Of a stretch of 64,000 nt of DNA, positions 7,510 through 16,487 are shown in pieces (the first letter of the stretch is position 1; every line of letters starts with the position of its first letter). Source of the stretch: Pseudomonas koreensis. Its GTDB lineage: Bacteria; Pseudomonadota; Gammaproteobacteria; Pseudomonadales; Pseudomonadaceae. Location: the NCBI RefSeq assembly GCF_024169245.1, contig NZ_JALJWP010000001.1, positions 434,001-498,000 on the forward strand, written 5' to 3'. Under the pieces are notes generated by a model, which made no database searches, was not told the origin of the DNA, and saw only the letters and a program-made list of their open reading frames with translations. The translations under genes were made by a program, and so were the position numbers.

Positions 7510-8463
7510 ATGCATAAATGGCTTGTGGCGTTACTGTTCATTGCCGGCACCGCGCAAGCGGCCGGCGTCGATGCGATCAGCCCCGGTCGCCTGCAACTCA
7601 AGGCCGGGGAAATGGCGGTGGGCATCGGCCCGGCGCCGGAGAAGATCGAGCGCGTGCTGATCGTCATTCACGGTCGCTTGCGCAACGCCGAGACCTATCG
7701 CAAAAGCGCGGAAAGCGCCGCCGAACTCGCCGGGCAGACCGCGCACACGCTGGTGATCGCCCCGCAATTTCTCAATGAAAGCGACGTCACTTTGTACTCC
7801 TTGCCACCGACGGTGCTGCGCTGGCAGGGCAACGAGTGGATGGGCGGCGGTTTGTCCACCGGGCCGAATCCGCTGAGTTCCTATGCGGCGCTGGACGAAA
7901 TCGTCGCGCGGGTCAGCGATCGCAAACAGTTTCCGGACGTGAAGCAGATCGTGATCTTCGGCCACTCCGGCGGTGCTCAGGTGGTGCAGCGTTATGCGCT
8001 GCTGGCCAAGGATCAGCCGGCGCTCAAGACCAACGGCATTCGCTTGCGCTTTGTAGTCGCCAATCCTTCTTCTTATGCGTATTTCAACGAGCAGCGGCCG
8101 GTGGCGTTCGATCACGCGCAATGCCCCGGTTTCAATCGCTGGAAATACGGATTGGCGGACATGCCGGTGTATGCCGGCGGGCAAACACCACTGCAGGTCG
8201 AGAGCAGTTACGTCAAACGCGAGGTGATTTATCTGCTTGGCCAGCAGGATGTCGACCCGGAACACCCGGCCTTGGACAAGAGCTGCGCGGCGCAGGCGCA
8301 GGGGGCTTACCGCTTGATGCGCGGGAAGCTGTATTTCGGTTATTTACTGCGCCGGCATCCTGAGGGGGTCAATCAGCGGCTGATTGAAGTGCCCGGGGTT
8401 GGGCATGACGGGGATGGCATGCTGACTTCCGCGGAGGGGCAGAGGGCTTTGTTTGATCAGTAG
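7510..8463 (+). CDS. Secreted alpha/beta-hydrolase-like protein
   Basis: A signal peptide covers residues 1-17 (cleavage after AQA). The mature part has an alpha/beta-hydrolase pattern: VLIVIHGRLRN (oxyanion strand), GHSGGAQ with nucleophile S153, and a late GVGHDGDGM that can provide the catalytic His. The length is 317 residues. Its ATG directly follows the stop codon of the metallopeptidase gene, so expression is coupled. I do not recognise a characterised relative; esterase or carboxypeptidase-like activity in the periplasm is possible. Confidence 0.75.
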   Translation: MHKWLVALLFIAGTAQAAGVDAISPGRLQLKAGEMAVGIGPAPEKIERVLIVIHGRLRNAETYRKSAESAAELAGQTAHTLVIAPQFLNESDVTLYSLPPTVLRWQGNEWMGGGLSTGPNPLSSYAALDEIVARVSDRKQFPDVKQIVIFGHSGGAQVVQRYALLAKDQPALKTNGIRLRFVVANPSSYAYFNEQRPVAFDHAQCPGFNRWKYGLADMPVYAGGQTPLQVESSYVKREVIYLLGQQDVDPEHPALDKSCAAQAQGAYRLMRGKLYFGYLLRRHPEGVNQRLIEVPGVGHDGDGMLTSAEGQRALFDQ

Positions 8464-8487
8464 GTTTTGTGCTGAATGTGCCGAAGC

Positions 8488-8555
8488 TATCGCGAGCAGG
8501 CTCGCTCCTACAGGGGAACGCATTCCAAATTGTAGGAGTGAGCCTGCTCGCGATG
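8488..8555. repeat. REPIN, family A
   Basis: Inverted arms ATCGCGAGCAGGCTCGCTCCTACA and TGTAGGAGTGAGCCTGCTCGCGAT are separated by only about 20 nt, between convergent genes. Confidence 0.9.
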
Positions 8556-8579
8556 AGGGCATCACTAACAGCAAATCTC

Positions 8580-9173
8580 TTAAGCCTGAAGCATCCGCCG
8601 CAACTCGACACAATCCCTTGCATGCCAATCCGTCAGCTCCGGCCACGGGCTATCCGGCAGATTCACCAACACCGTGCGCGCCCCCGCCGCCCGACCGCAA
8701 TCCAGATCGAAGCGGTAATCGCCGACCATCACCATGTCACTCGCTGGCACCTGCCAGGCCTCGGCCAGTTTCAGCAAACCGCCGGGATGCGGCTTTGGCG
8801 GTGCTTCGTCGCGGCCCAGCACATCCTCGACCGCAAAGCAGTCGGCCAACCCGATCGCCTCCAGCGTGACATGCGCCAGCTCCCGCGCATTGCGCGTGAG
8901 GATGCCGAGGCGATAACCGCGCGCGTGCAGGTCACGCACCAGCTCCACCGCGCCGGTGGCCGGGGTCGAACCCAGCGCCAGATCGCGTTCATGCTCGAGC
9001 AACCAGGCATGCTTGGCCGCCGCTTCAGCGGCCGGCAATGCGGCGAGATGGGTGAGGATGTCGTCCTCCGGCGGAATCGCCAGCGCCACGCGAATCGCCG
9101 CGAAGTCATGCACGGCCACGGTCAGCGTGCCGTCCATGTCGAACACCCAATGACGAACCTCGGTCAGGCTCAT
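8580..9173 (-). CDS. HAD-superfamily hydrolase (phosphoglycolate-phosphatase-like)
   Basis: This is a 197-residue HAD phosphatase. Motif I is VFDMDGTLT, motif II lies in LGILTRNA, the motif III Lys is in PPKPHPGGL, and motif IV is MVGDYRFDLDCGRAAGA. The cap is short. The ATG overlaps the tesB stop codon (ATGA) and AAGGA precedes it, so the two genes are translationally coupled. The natural substrate is not evident. Confidence 0.88.
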   Translation of the reverse strand: MSLTEVRHWVFDMDGTLTVAVHDFAAIRVALAIPPEDDILTHLAALPAAEAAAKHAWLLEHERDLALGSTPATGAVELVRDLHARGYRLGILTRNARELAHVTLEAIGLADCFAVEDVLGRDEAPPKPHPGGLLKLAEAWQVPASDMVMVGDYRFDLDCGRAAGARTVLVNLPDSPWPELTDWHARDCVELRRMLQA

Positions 9174-10039
9174 GCCCAGTCCTTGCGATGGCGAATCAGG
9201 CCTTCCTGAGTCACCGAAGCGACCAGTTGCCCGGCGCGGTTGAATACGCTGCCACGGGAGAAGCCGCGCGAATTGCCGGCCCACGGGCTGTCCATCGCGT
9301 AGAGCAACCAGTCATCAGCACGCAGGTCATTGTGGAACCACAGCGCGTGATCGAGGCTGGCGACCTGCATGTCTTTCTGCCAGACCGACTTGCCGTGGGG
9401 CAACATCGACGTGGTCAGCAGGCCGAAGTCCGAGGCGTAGGCCAGCAGATATTTGTGCAGCGCCGGGATGTCGGCCAAGGCGCCGTCGGCGCGGAACCAC
9501 ACATATTTGATCGGATCGGCCGGTTGCGGGTTGTACGGGTCTTTTTCGGTGACCGGGCGCACTTCGATCGGTTTCGGACACAGCAGCTTTTCGCGCATGT
9601 GCTCGGGGATCAGGTGCGCGCGCTGCTGGGTCAATTCCAGTTCCGAGGGCAGGTTTTCCGGGCCGACCACCGCCGGCATCTGGCCCTGATGTTCGAAGCC
9701 TTTTTCGTCGTACTGGAACGAAGCGCTGCAGGTAAAGATCGGGTGGCCTTTCTGGATCGCCGTCACGCGGCGGGTGCTGAAGCTGCCACCATCGCGCACG
9801 CGATCAACCGAATACACCACCGGCAACTTGGCATCGCCCGGGCGCAGGAAATAACCGTGAAGCGAGTGCACGTGGCGCGCTTCTTCCACCGTCTGACTGG
9901 CCGCCGACAGCGACTGGCCGAGCACCTGACCGCCGAACAACTGGCGGAACCCCAGATCCTGGCTGCGGCCACGGAACAGGTTTTCTTCGATCGGCTCCAG
10001 GGTCAGCAGATCGACCAGATCTTCCAGCACTTGGCTCAT
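9170..10039 (-). CDS. tesB: Acyl-CoA thioesterase II
   Basis: This double-hotdog thioesterase hydrolyses medium- and long-chain acyl-CoA to free acid and CoA. It has 289 residues against 286 in E. coli. The N-terminal hotdog carries GRSQDLGFRQLFGGQVLGQSL; the C-terminal hotdog carries LWFHNDLRADDWLLYAMDSP (catalytic-type Asp) and VTQEGLIR (Gln). GAGGAG precedes the ATG. The HAD phosphatase gene overlaps its stop by 4 bp. Confidence 0.94.
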   Translation of the reverse strand: MSQVLEDLVDLLTLEPIEENLFRGRSQDLGFRQLFGGQVLGQSLSAASQTVEEARHVHSLHGYFLRPGDAKLPVVYSVDRVRDGGSFSTRRVTAIQKGHPIFTCSASFQYDEKGFEHQGQMPAVVGPENLPSELELTQQRAHLIPEHMREKLLCPKPIEVRPVTEKDPYNPQPADPIKYVWFRADGALADIPALHKYLLAYASDFGLLTTSMLPHGKSVWQKDMQVASLDHALWFHNDLRADDWLLYAMDSPWAGNSRGFSRGSVFNRAGQLVASVTQEGLIRHRKDWA

Positions 10040-10150
10040 TCAGACTCTCCTCACACAAAGCAATGGCCGCGCAGTCTTGGCTGCGGCGGACGATTCAGGT
10101 TCTGGCACGGGCCAAATACGATGGCGGCCATTGTAAACGTCCGTGTCGGC

Positions 10151-10720
10151 TTATTCATGCAAGGTTTGCAGCCATTGTTCGCGGCTGATGCGATACAGGA
10201 CATGGCGGCGCAACGGGTGATCGAGCGCAAGCTTTGGGTGATCGAAATCGTCCTGCGGGTCGTGGTGCATGCCGATCGCCTGCATGACCTTCTCCGACTG
10301 AGCATTCTGCCCGGCGGTAAACGAGACGATTTCCTCCAGTTTCAACTGGTCGAAACCGGCGCGCAGTGCGGTCCACGCCGCTTCGCTGGCGTAACCCAGG
10401 CCCCAGTGTTCCTTGGCCAGACGCCAGCCGATCTCCACCGCCGGGGTGAACGGCGCATCGAAGCCGACCACGCCCAACCCGGTAAAACCGATGAACTCGC
10501 CCGTGTCCTTGCGCTCCAGGGCCCACAGGCCAAAGCCGTGCTCGGCAAAATGTCCGCGCACGCGGCCGATCAATGCGGCACTTTCCAGCCGGGTCAACGG
10601 TGCCGGAAAGTAGCGCATCACCTGCGGATCGGCACACATCGCCGCAAATGCCGGCAAATCCTCGTCCTGCCACTGTCGCATCAACAACCGCGCGCTTTGC
10701 AGCTCCAGTATCGGCTCCAT
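10151..10720 (-). CDS. GNAT family N-acetyltransferase (RimJ/RimL type)
   Basis: This 189-residue GNAT protein opens with LELQSARLLMRQWQDEDL and has the acetyl-CoA loop region WRLAKEHWGLGYASEAA, both typical of the RimJ/RimL-like subfamily. I placed the start at MEPILEL because a GGAGGGG ribosome site lies right before it; upstream in-frame ATGs lack one. The gene is divergent from the deacetylase-like gene at 10803. The acceptor substrate is unknown. Confidence 0.88.
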   Translation of the reverse strand: MEPILELQSARLLMRQWQDEDLPAFAAMCADPQVMRYFPAPLTRLESAALIGRVRGHFAEHGFGLWALERKDTGEFIGFTGLGVVGFDAPFTPAVEIGWRLAKEHWGLGYASEAAWTALRAGFDQLKLEEIVSFTAGQNAQSEKVMQAIGMHHDPQDDFDHPKLALDHPLRRHVLYRISREQWLQTLHE

Positions 10721-10802
10721 CGTCCCCTCCATTTCCATGCCGTTGAGTCTACATCGCTGGTAGGATCGTTCATTCGTTCCCAGGTTCTGCGCGAAACAAG
10801 CC

Positions 10803-11723
10803 ATGCCCTTGCCGTTGATCTATCACGAAGACTACAGCCCCGAGTTCCCTGCGGATCACCGCTTTCCTATGGACAAGTTTCGCCTGTTGCGCGATCACCT
10901 GGTCGACAGCGGCCTGACCCGTGACGCCGACCTGCTGCGCCCGCAGATCTGCCCCAACGACATTCTCGCCCTCGCCCATGACCGCAGCTATATCGAACGC
11001 TACATGAGCGGCGAGTTGTCCCGCGAAGACCAACGGCGCCTCGGCCTGCCGTGGGACGAAGCGCTGGCGCGACGCACCGTGCGCGCGGTGGGCGGTTCGA
11101 TCCTCGCGGCAGAGAAAGCGCTGGAACATGGCCTGGCCTGTCATCTGGCCGGCGGCACCCATCACGCTCACTACGATTACCCTGCCGGCTTCTGCATCTT
11201 CAATGACCTGGCGATCATCAGCCAGTACCTGTTGCAGAGCGGCCGGGTCAATCGCGTGCTGATCTTCGATTGCGACGTGCATCAGGGCGACGGCACTGCG
11301 CGGATTCTTCACGACACGCCGGAGGCGATTACCGTTTCCCTGCACTGCGAAAAGAATTTTCCCGCGCGCAAAGCCGAAAGTGACTGGGACATTCCGCTGC
11401 CCAAAGGCATGGGTGACGCCGATTACTTGCGGGTGGTCGATGACACGCTCAACTACCTGCTGCCGCTGTACCAACCGGATCTGGTGCTCTACGACGCCGG
11501 CGTCGATGTGCACAAAGACGATGCCCTCGGTTATCTGCAACTGACCGACGAAGGCGTTGCCGCGCGCGATGAACGGGTGATGCGCCACTGCCTGGGCCGC
11601 GACATCCCGGTGGTCGGAGTGATCGGCGGCGGCTACAGCAAGGATCGCCACGCCCTCGCCCGCCGCCACGGCATCCTCCATCACAGCGCGCAACGAGTGT
11701 GGGATTCACACGGCTGTCACTGA
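10803..11723 (+). CDS. Histone-deacetylase-family (amidohydrolase) protein
   Basis: This 306-residue protein has the arginase/deacetylase fold. Paired His in GGTHHAHYDYPAGFCIFND, the zinc-binding FDCDVHQGDGTA, YDAGVDVH with a second ligand Asp, and the GGGYSKD loop are all intact, so activity is expected. Bacterial members act on acetyl-lysine, acetylpolyamines or acetoin-related substrates; I cannot choose. An acetyltransferase gene is divergently adjacent, which may be coincidence. Confidence 0.9.
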   Translation: MPLPLIYHEDYSPEFPADHRFPMDKFRLLRDHLVDSGLTRDADLLRPQICPNDILALAHDRSYIERYMSGELSREDQRRLGLPWDEALARRTVRAVGGSILAAEKALEHGLACHLAGGTHHAHYDYPAGFCIFNDLAIISQYLLQSGRVNRVLIFDCDVHQGDGTARILHDTPEAITVSLHCEKNFPARKAESDWDIPLPKGMGDADYLRVVDDTLNYLLPLYQPDLVLYDAGVDVHKDDALGYLQLTDEGVAARDERVMRHCLGRDIPVVGVIGGGYSKDRHALARRHGILHHSAQRVWDSHGCH

Positions 11724-11734
11724 AACGTGCTGCG

Positions 11735-11769
11735 TTACCCACAATCGCTGTGGAACCGCCTGTGGATAA
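11735..11769. promoter_or_regulatory. Cluster of three DnaA-box-like 9-mers
   Basis: TTACCCACA (11735-11743, plus) has one mismatch, GGTTCCACA (11749-11757, minus) is weaker, and TTATCCACA (11761-11769, minus) matches the DnaA consensus exactly. All fall in 35 bp of non-coding DNA. Function is speculative. Confidence 0.3.
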
Positions 11770-11854
11770 CCTGAACGAAAGGGACTGCAGGCCATGCTGG
11801 GCATGGGGTACAGCGCACTGTTTATTTTTTAACCACACTCGAAACACACCGCAG

Positions 11855-11950
11855 CCCCTGTGGGAGCGAGCCTGCTCGCGAAGGCGGCAGATCAGCCAAC
11901 ACATCATCAACTGACCCACGTCTTCGCGAGCAAGCTCGCCCCCACATGGG
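11855..11950. repeat. REPIN, family A (GTGGGAGCGAGC subtype)
   Basis: The left arm is CCTGTGGGAGCGAGCCTGCT(CGCGA); the right arm is its near-complement with an AAG loop change (CGAGCAAGCTCG). The spacer is about 40 nt. It lies upstream of the flavoprotein gene. Confidence 0.9.
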
Positions 11951-12015
11951 GTCTCCCACAGGGTTCAGCGCTGTTAGAATGCGCGCCTTGTCCCGCCATA
12001 CCGCAGCGCACGCCC

Positions 12016-13260
12016 ATGACTCAGAACACCGCCCCCGCCAACACCCACGTCGCTATCATCGGCGGTGGCCCCGCCGGCCTGATGGCCGCCGAAGTGCTGA
12101 GCCAGGCCGGAGTCCGCGTCGACCTCTACGACGGCATGCCCTCTGTCGGGCGCAAGTTTCTGCTGGCCGGGGTCGGAGGCATGAACATCACCCACTCCGA
12201 AGCGTACCCGGCGTTCCTCGCGCGCTACGCCGAACGCGCGCCGCAAATCGCCCCGCTGCTGCGCGCATTCGATGCCGATGCCCTGTGCCAGTGGATTCAC
12301 GAACTGGGCATAGAAACCTTCATTGGCAGCTCCGGCCGCGTATTCCCCACCGACATGAAAGCCGCCCCGCTGCTGCGCGCCTGGCTCAAACGCCTGCGCG
12401 ACAGCGGCGTGGTTATTCACACCCGCCATCGCTGGCTCGGCTGGGACGCCAACGGCGCGTTGCGCATCGCCAGCCCGGAAGGTGAAATCAGCGTAAACCC
12501 CGACGCGACTCTGCTCGCCCTCGGCGGTGGCAGCTGGTCGCGCTTGGGCTCGGATGGCGCGTGGATGTTGCCGCTGGAACAACGTGGCGTGGATCTGGCG
12601 CCGCTGCAGCCGAGCAACTGCGGCTTCGAGGTACAGGCCTGGAGCGACCTGATGGTGAGCAAATTCGCCGGCGCGCCGCTGAAAAACATCGCCATCGGCT
12701 TGAACGACGATATCCCGCGTCTGGGCGAATGCGTGATCACTGCAACCGGGATTGAAGGCAGTCTGATCTACGCGCTGTCGGCGCCGTTTCGCGAGGCAAT
12801 CAATCGCTACGGCGCGGCGGTTATCCACATCGACCTGCTGCCCGGCCGGCCTGTGGATAAATTGCAGGCGGCGCTGAGCAAACCCCGCGGCTCGCGCTCA
12901 ATGGCCAAGCATCTGCACAGTCAGGTCGGGGTTGATGGGGTAAAAGCCGCGTTGTTGCGCGAGCTGACCGATGCCGAGACATTCGCCGATCCTGCGCTCT
13001 TGGCGCGAGCGATCAAGGCGTTGCCACTGACCCTGGTGAAAACCCGTCCGCTGGACGAGGCGATCAGCAGCGCCGGTGGCGTGAGGTTCGAAGCGATGGA
13101 TGAGCGCTTGATGCTCAAGGCGTTGCCGGGGGTGTTTTGCGCCGGCGAGATGCTTGATTGGGAAGCGCCAACCGGTGGCTATTTGCTCACCGGGTGTTTT
13201 GCCAGCGGGCGGGCGGCGGGGCTGGGAATCGTGCAGTGGCTTAAGCACAAACCCCTGTAG
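12016..13260 (+). CDS. NAD(P)/FAD-dependent oxidoreductase, HI0933-like (BaiN/YhiN) family
   Basis: This 414-residue flavoprotein has the FAD-binding VAIIGGGPAGLMAAEVL at residues 10-26, GRKFLLAGVGGMNITHSE, and the C-terminal FCAGEMLDWEAPTGGYLLTGCFASGRAAG, all hallmarks of this family. The open frame extends further upstream, but that stretch is REPIN sequence, so I use the ATG at 12016. The stop codon TAG is itself part of the next REPIN. The reaction is unknown. Confidence 0.88.
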   Translation: MTQNTAPANTHVAIIGGGPAGLMAAEVLSQAGVRVDLYDGMPSVGRKFLLAGVGGMNITHSEAYPAFLARYAERAPQIAPLLRAFDADALCQWIHELGIETFIGSSGRVFPTDMKAAPLLRAWLKRLRDSGVVIHTRHRWLGWDANGALRIASPEGEISVNPDATLLALGGGSWSRLGSDGAWMLPLEQRGVDLAPLQPSNCGFEVQAWSDLMVSKFAGAPLKNIAIGLNDDIPRLGECVITATGIEGSLIYALSAPFREAINRYGAAVIHIDLLPGRPVDKLQAALSKPRGSRSMAKHLHSQVGVDGVKAALLRELTDAETFADPALLARAIKALPLTLVKTRPLDEAISSAGGVRFEAMDERLMLKALPGVFCAGEMLDWEAPTGGYLLTGCFASGRAAGLGIVQWLKHKPL

Positions 13261-13352
13261 GAGCTGACGAGTGAAACGAGGCTGCGATCTTTTGATCTTC
13301 AAAAATCAACATCAACATCAAAAGATCGCAGCGTTCCACAGCTCCTACAGGG
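13253..13352. repeat. REPIN, family B, mosaic arms, overlapping a stop codon
   Basis: The left arm contains the GACGAGTGAAACGAGG tip, the right arm the CGTTCCACAG tip; both have AAAAGATCGCAG-type inner parts. The first bases provide the TAG stop of the flavoprotein gene. Confidence 0.9.
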
Positions 13353-13367
13353 AAACGCATCCCCAAT

Positions 13368-13390
13368 GTGGGAGCGAGCCTGCTCGCGAA
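13368..13390. repeat. Single REP arm, family A
   Basis: One isolated copy of TGTGGGAGCGAGCCTGCTCG with no inverted partner follows the family B REPIN. Confidence 0.85.
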
Positions 13391-13415
13391 GACGTCCCTA
13401 CAAACGCCTCATAGA

Positions 13416-14753
13416 TCACGGCTTGCGCTTGCGCGGCCCGGTATTGAACACCGGCACTTTGCGCACCGGCTTGATCGACGGCTCCGGTGCCGAGGTCTCG
13501 CCGCTGTCGACCCACTTGCCCAGATTGCGCTTGCCGCCACCGCCCGAGGCTTTCGGCTTCTTCGGTTTTTTCGGTTTCTTGATCACCTGGCCGCTGGCGT
13601 CGGTATCCGGCACGCGGTGCTCGGGTTCGAAATCCGGTTCGTTCTGGCGCTTCAGGTTCTGCCGCGTGAGCATTTCGATCGCCGAGAGCATGTTCACTTC
13701 ATCAGCACACACCAGCGAGATCGCTTCACCGGTGGCACCTGCGCGGCCAGTGCGGCCGATGCGGTGAATGTAATCTTCGGCGACGATCGGCAGATCGAAG
13801 TTGACCACCAGCGGCAGATCTTCGATGTCCAGACCACGGGCGGCGACGTCGGTCGCCACCAGAATCTGCACTTCGCTCAACTTGAAACGGTCCAGTGCGC
13901 GCTGGCGCGTGGCCTGCGGTTTGTCGCCATGGATGCCGTCAGCGTTCACGCCCAAACCTTGAAGTTTCTCCACCAGCGCATCGACGCCGTTACGGGTCTT
14001 GGCGAACACCAGGACCTGCTTCCACTTGTTCTTGCGCATCAGGTGCACGAACAGTTCGGCCTTGCGCTTCTTGTCCACCGTGACGATCCACTGCTTGACC
14101 GTGTTAGCGGCGACATTGCGCGGGCTGACTTCGACGCTCAAAGGATCGTTGAGCATCTGCCCGGCGAGCAGGCGGATGTCATCGGAGAAGGTGGCGGAAA
14201 ACAGCAGCGTCTGGCGCTTTTTCGGCAGCATGCGGTAGATATTCGCCAGTTCCTCGGAGAAGCCCAGGTCGAGCATACGGTCGGCTTCATCCAGCACCAG
14301 CGTTTGCAGCTGATCCAGTTTCAGCGCGTTCTGACGGAACAGGTCGATCAAGCGACCGGGCGTGGCGACCAGCACATCGACACCGCCGCGCAGCTTCATC
14401 ATCTGCGGGTTAATGCTGACACCGCCGTACACCGCATAAGTGCGCAGTGGCAGGTTTTCCGCGTACTGGCGCACGGCTTCGTGGACCTGCTCGGCCAGCT
14501 CGCGGGTCGGCACCAGAATCAGCGCGCGCGCCGAGTTGGCGCTGACTTTCGGCCCTTCCATGGCCAGCAACTGCAACAGCGGCAAAGCGAAACCGGCAGT
14601 TTTGCCGGTGCCGGTCTGGGCCGCTGCCATCAGGTCGCGACCGGCCAGGACGGCCGGAATGGCTTGCGCCTGCACCGGCGTCGGGGTCTGGTAGCCGAGC
14701 GTCTCGAGGGAGCGCAGCAAGGGTTCGATCAGGCCAAGGGAGGCGAAAGTCAT
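13416..14753 (-). CDS. rhlE: DEAD-box ATP-dependent RNA helicase RhlE
   Basis: This 445-residue helicase has the Q motif (GYQTPTPVQAQAIP), Walker A AQTGTGKT with K51, PTRELAEQ, VLDEADRMLD, SAT, and HRIGRTGRAG in order. The C-terminal tail is short and basic (KKPKKPKKPKASGGGGKRN), as in RhlE. RhlE remodels RNA in ribosome assembly and RNA decay. The start is MTFASLGL; an upstream ATG is less likely. Confidence 0.92.
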   Translation of the reverse strand: MTFASLGLIEPLLRSLETLGYQTPTPVQAQAIPAVLAGRDLMAAAQTGTGKTAGFALPLLQLLAMEGPKVSANSARALILVPTRELAEQVHEAVRQYAENLPLRTYAVYGGVSINPQMMKLRGGVDVLVATPGRLIDLFRQNALKLDQLQTLVLDEADRMLDLGFSEELANIYRMLPKKRQTLLFSATFSDDIRLLAGQMLNDPLSVEVSPRNVAANTVKQWIVTVDKKRKAELFVHLMRKNKWKQVLVFAKTRNGVDALVEKLQGLGVNADGIHGDKPQATRQRALDRFKLSEVQILVATDVAARGLDIEDLPLVVNFDLPIVAEDYIHRIGRTGRAGATGEAISLVCADEVNMLSAIEMLTRQNLKRQNEPDFEPEHRVPDTDASGQVIKKPKKPKKPKASGGGGKRNLGKWVDSGETSAPEPSIKPVRKVPVFNTGPRKRKP

Positions 14754-14805
14754 GGGAGTACCGTAGGAAAAAATCACGCGGGGATGCAATGCCGCGCAGT
14801 TTACC

Positions 14806-15741
14806 CTAATTCGTACGCGCTTCCGTCGGAACGACTTTCGCCTCCCCCGCTGGCGGCTGTGCCGGCCGGCGCCACTGCGGCAGGCTGATCAGCAGCACAG
14901 CGCTGATGATCACCAGCATCGCCAGCGCTTCTTCGATACCGATGGTCTCGCCAACAAACACCACGCCGAGCAACACCGCCACCGCCGGGTTGACGTAGGC
15001 ATAACTGGTCGCTGCCACCGGGCGTACGTGCTTGAGCAGATACATGTAGGAATTGAAGGCGATGATCGAGCCAAAGAAGATCAGATAGGCCAGTGCCAGC
15101 CAACCCTCGAGCGGCGGCATGGCTTGCAGGTGCTCGCCGCTCAGCGCACTGCCGATCAGCAAGACCACGCCGCCAATCAGCATTTCCACCGCACTGGCCA
15201 TCGCCCCCGCGGGCAGCGGCAGATGCTTGCTCCACACCGAACCGAACGCCCAGCTCGCCGCCGCGAAGATCAGCAACACCGCGCCGAGCGGACTCGATTG
15301 CAGATTGGAACCCATGTTGAGCATGGCGATGCCAATGATCCCCAGCGCGACTCCGGCCCATTCGAGACGAGTATTGCGCGCGCCCCAGAAATAGCCGAAC
15401 AACAAGGTGAACAGTGGCACCGTCGCCACCGCCAGCGCGGCAACGCCCGAAGCCACGCCGGTGTGCTCGGCCACGCTGACCGCGCCGTTACCGAAACTGA
15501 GCAGCAGAATGCCGACCAGCCCCGCCGCTTTCCATTGCGCCCAGGTTGGCGCCGGAGCCCCACGCCAGCGCAGCCAGGCATACATCAAGCTGCCAGCAAT
15601 GACGAAACGCACCCCCGCCAGCAACAGTGGCGGCCAATATTCCACGCCGATGCGGATCACCAGATAGGTCGACCCCCAAATCACGTACAGCGCAAAAAAC
15701 GCAGCGATCAACGGCAGGGAAAAACGGCGCAAGGCAGGCAT
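14806..15741 (-). CDS. yedA: Drug/metabolite exporter YedA-type (EamA family)
   Basis: This 311-residue inner-membrane protein has ten membrane segments in two EamA repeats. ALYVIWGSTYLVIRIGVEYWPP and LLFGYFWGARNTRLEWAG are characteristic of YedA. It is divergent from an Lrp-type regulator at 15905, an arrangement common for amino-acid exporters, so amino-acid or related efflux controlled by that Lrp is inferred. Confidence 0.85.
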   Translation of the reverse strand: MPALRRFSLPLIAAFFALYVIWGSTYLVIRIGVEYWPPLLLAGVRFVIAGSLMYAWLRWRGAPAPTWAQWKAAGLVGILLLSFGNGAVSVAEHTGVASGVAALAVATVPLFTLLFGYFWGARNTRLEWAGVALGIIGIAMLNMGSNLQSSPLGAVLLIFAAASWAFGSVWSKHLPLPAGAMASAVEMLIGGVVLLIGSALSGEHLQAMPPLEGWLALAYLIFFGSIIAFNSYMYLLKHVRPVAATSYAYVNPAVAVLLGVVFVGETIGIEEALAMLVIISAVLLISLPQWRRPAQPPAGEAKVVPTEARTN

Positions 15742-15904
15742 GGGCAGCTCGACAGTCAGATTTCGGTGGACGGGTTATTCTAGAAAGGCCGCCAGGCAAA
15801 AATAAGTTACAAAACCTGTTTATCGCGCCGGTACACTTTTGAAATCACGGAGATCGTCGGGTTAAACCGCGATTTCGAAAGTCCGCCCATTTCAGGAGTT
15901 CGCC

Positions 15905-16360
15905 TTGGACAAATACGACCGCATGCTGCTCAGCGCCCTGCTGGAAAACGGCCGCGCGTCCTACGCCGATCTGGCGCGCAAGGTTAACCTCTCCGCCCCC
16001 GCCGTCGCCGAGCGCGTGGCCAAACTGGAAGCGGCCGGGGTGATCACCGGGTATCAAGCAAAAATCGACCTGGCGAAAATAGGCCTGCCGATCCAGTGCG
16101 TGATCGAACTGCGCCTGAACCAGCACGGCAACCAGAAGACTTACGACGAACTGATCAAAATCCCGCAGATCACCGAATGCCATCGGGTCACCGGCGACCC
16201 GTGCGTGATCATGCAAGCGGCAGTGGCCTCGATGCCGGAGCTGGAAGAGTTGATCAATCGGGTGGCGAAATTCGGGTTCAGCAAAACGTCGATTGTGCTT
16301 TCAAGCGCAGTCGAAAAGCGTGTGCCGTTGGGCCAGATCGAAAGTAACGGCAAATCCTGA
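15905..16360 (+). CDS. Lrp/AsnC family transcriptional regulator
   Basis: This 151-residue regulator has an N-terminal winged helix (YADLARKVNLSAPAVAERVAKLEAAGVI) and a RAM-type C-terminal ligand domain (ECHRVTGDPCVIMQAAV). The start is TTG: CAGGAGT lies at the right distance and no ATG is available before the HTH. It is divergent from yedA across 163 bp and probably regulates it. Confidence 0.9.
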   Translation: MDKYDRMLLSALLENGRASYADLARKVNLSAPAVAERVAKLEAAGVITGYQAKIDLAKIGLPIQCVIELRLNQHGNQKTYDELIKIPQITECHRVTGDPCVIMQAAVASMPELEELINRVAKFGFSKTSIVLSSAVEKRVPLGQIESNGKS

Positions 16361-16375
16361 TGACAATAAGCCCTA

Positions 16376-16465
16376 CTGTGGGAGCGAGCTTGCTCGCGAA
16401 AACGGTAGATCAGTCACATAAAAGTTTAATGACACACCGCATTCGCGAGCAAGCTCGCTCCCACA
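16376..16465. repeat. REPIN, family A
   Basis: Arms CTGTGGGAGCGAGCTTGCTC and GAGCAAGCTCGCTCCCACAG flank a spacer of about 45 nt, between convergent genes. Confidence 0.9.
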
Positions 16466-16487
16466 GGGGTTTTGTGCGGATTCAAGA

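Noticed and set aside
11860..12015. N-terminal extension of the flavoprotein gene
   Set aside because: It is a translation of the REPIN (MGASLLAK-type peptide). The same artefact peptide appears wherever a family A arm is read in frame.
12852..12860. Another exact TTATCCACA (minus strand)
   Set aside because: It is isolated inside the coding sequence of the flavoprotein gene and probably occurs by chance.
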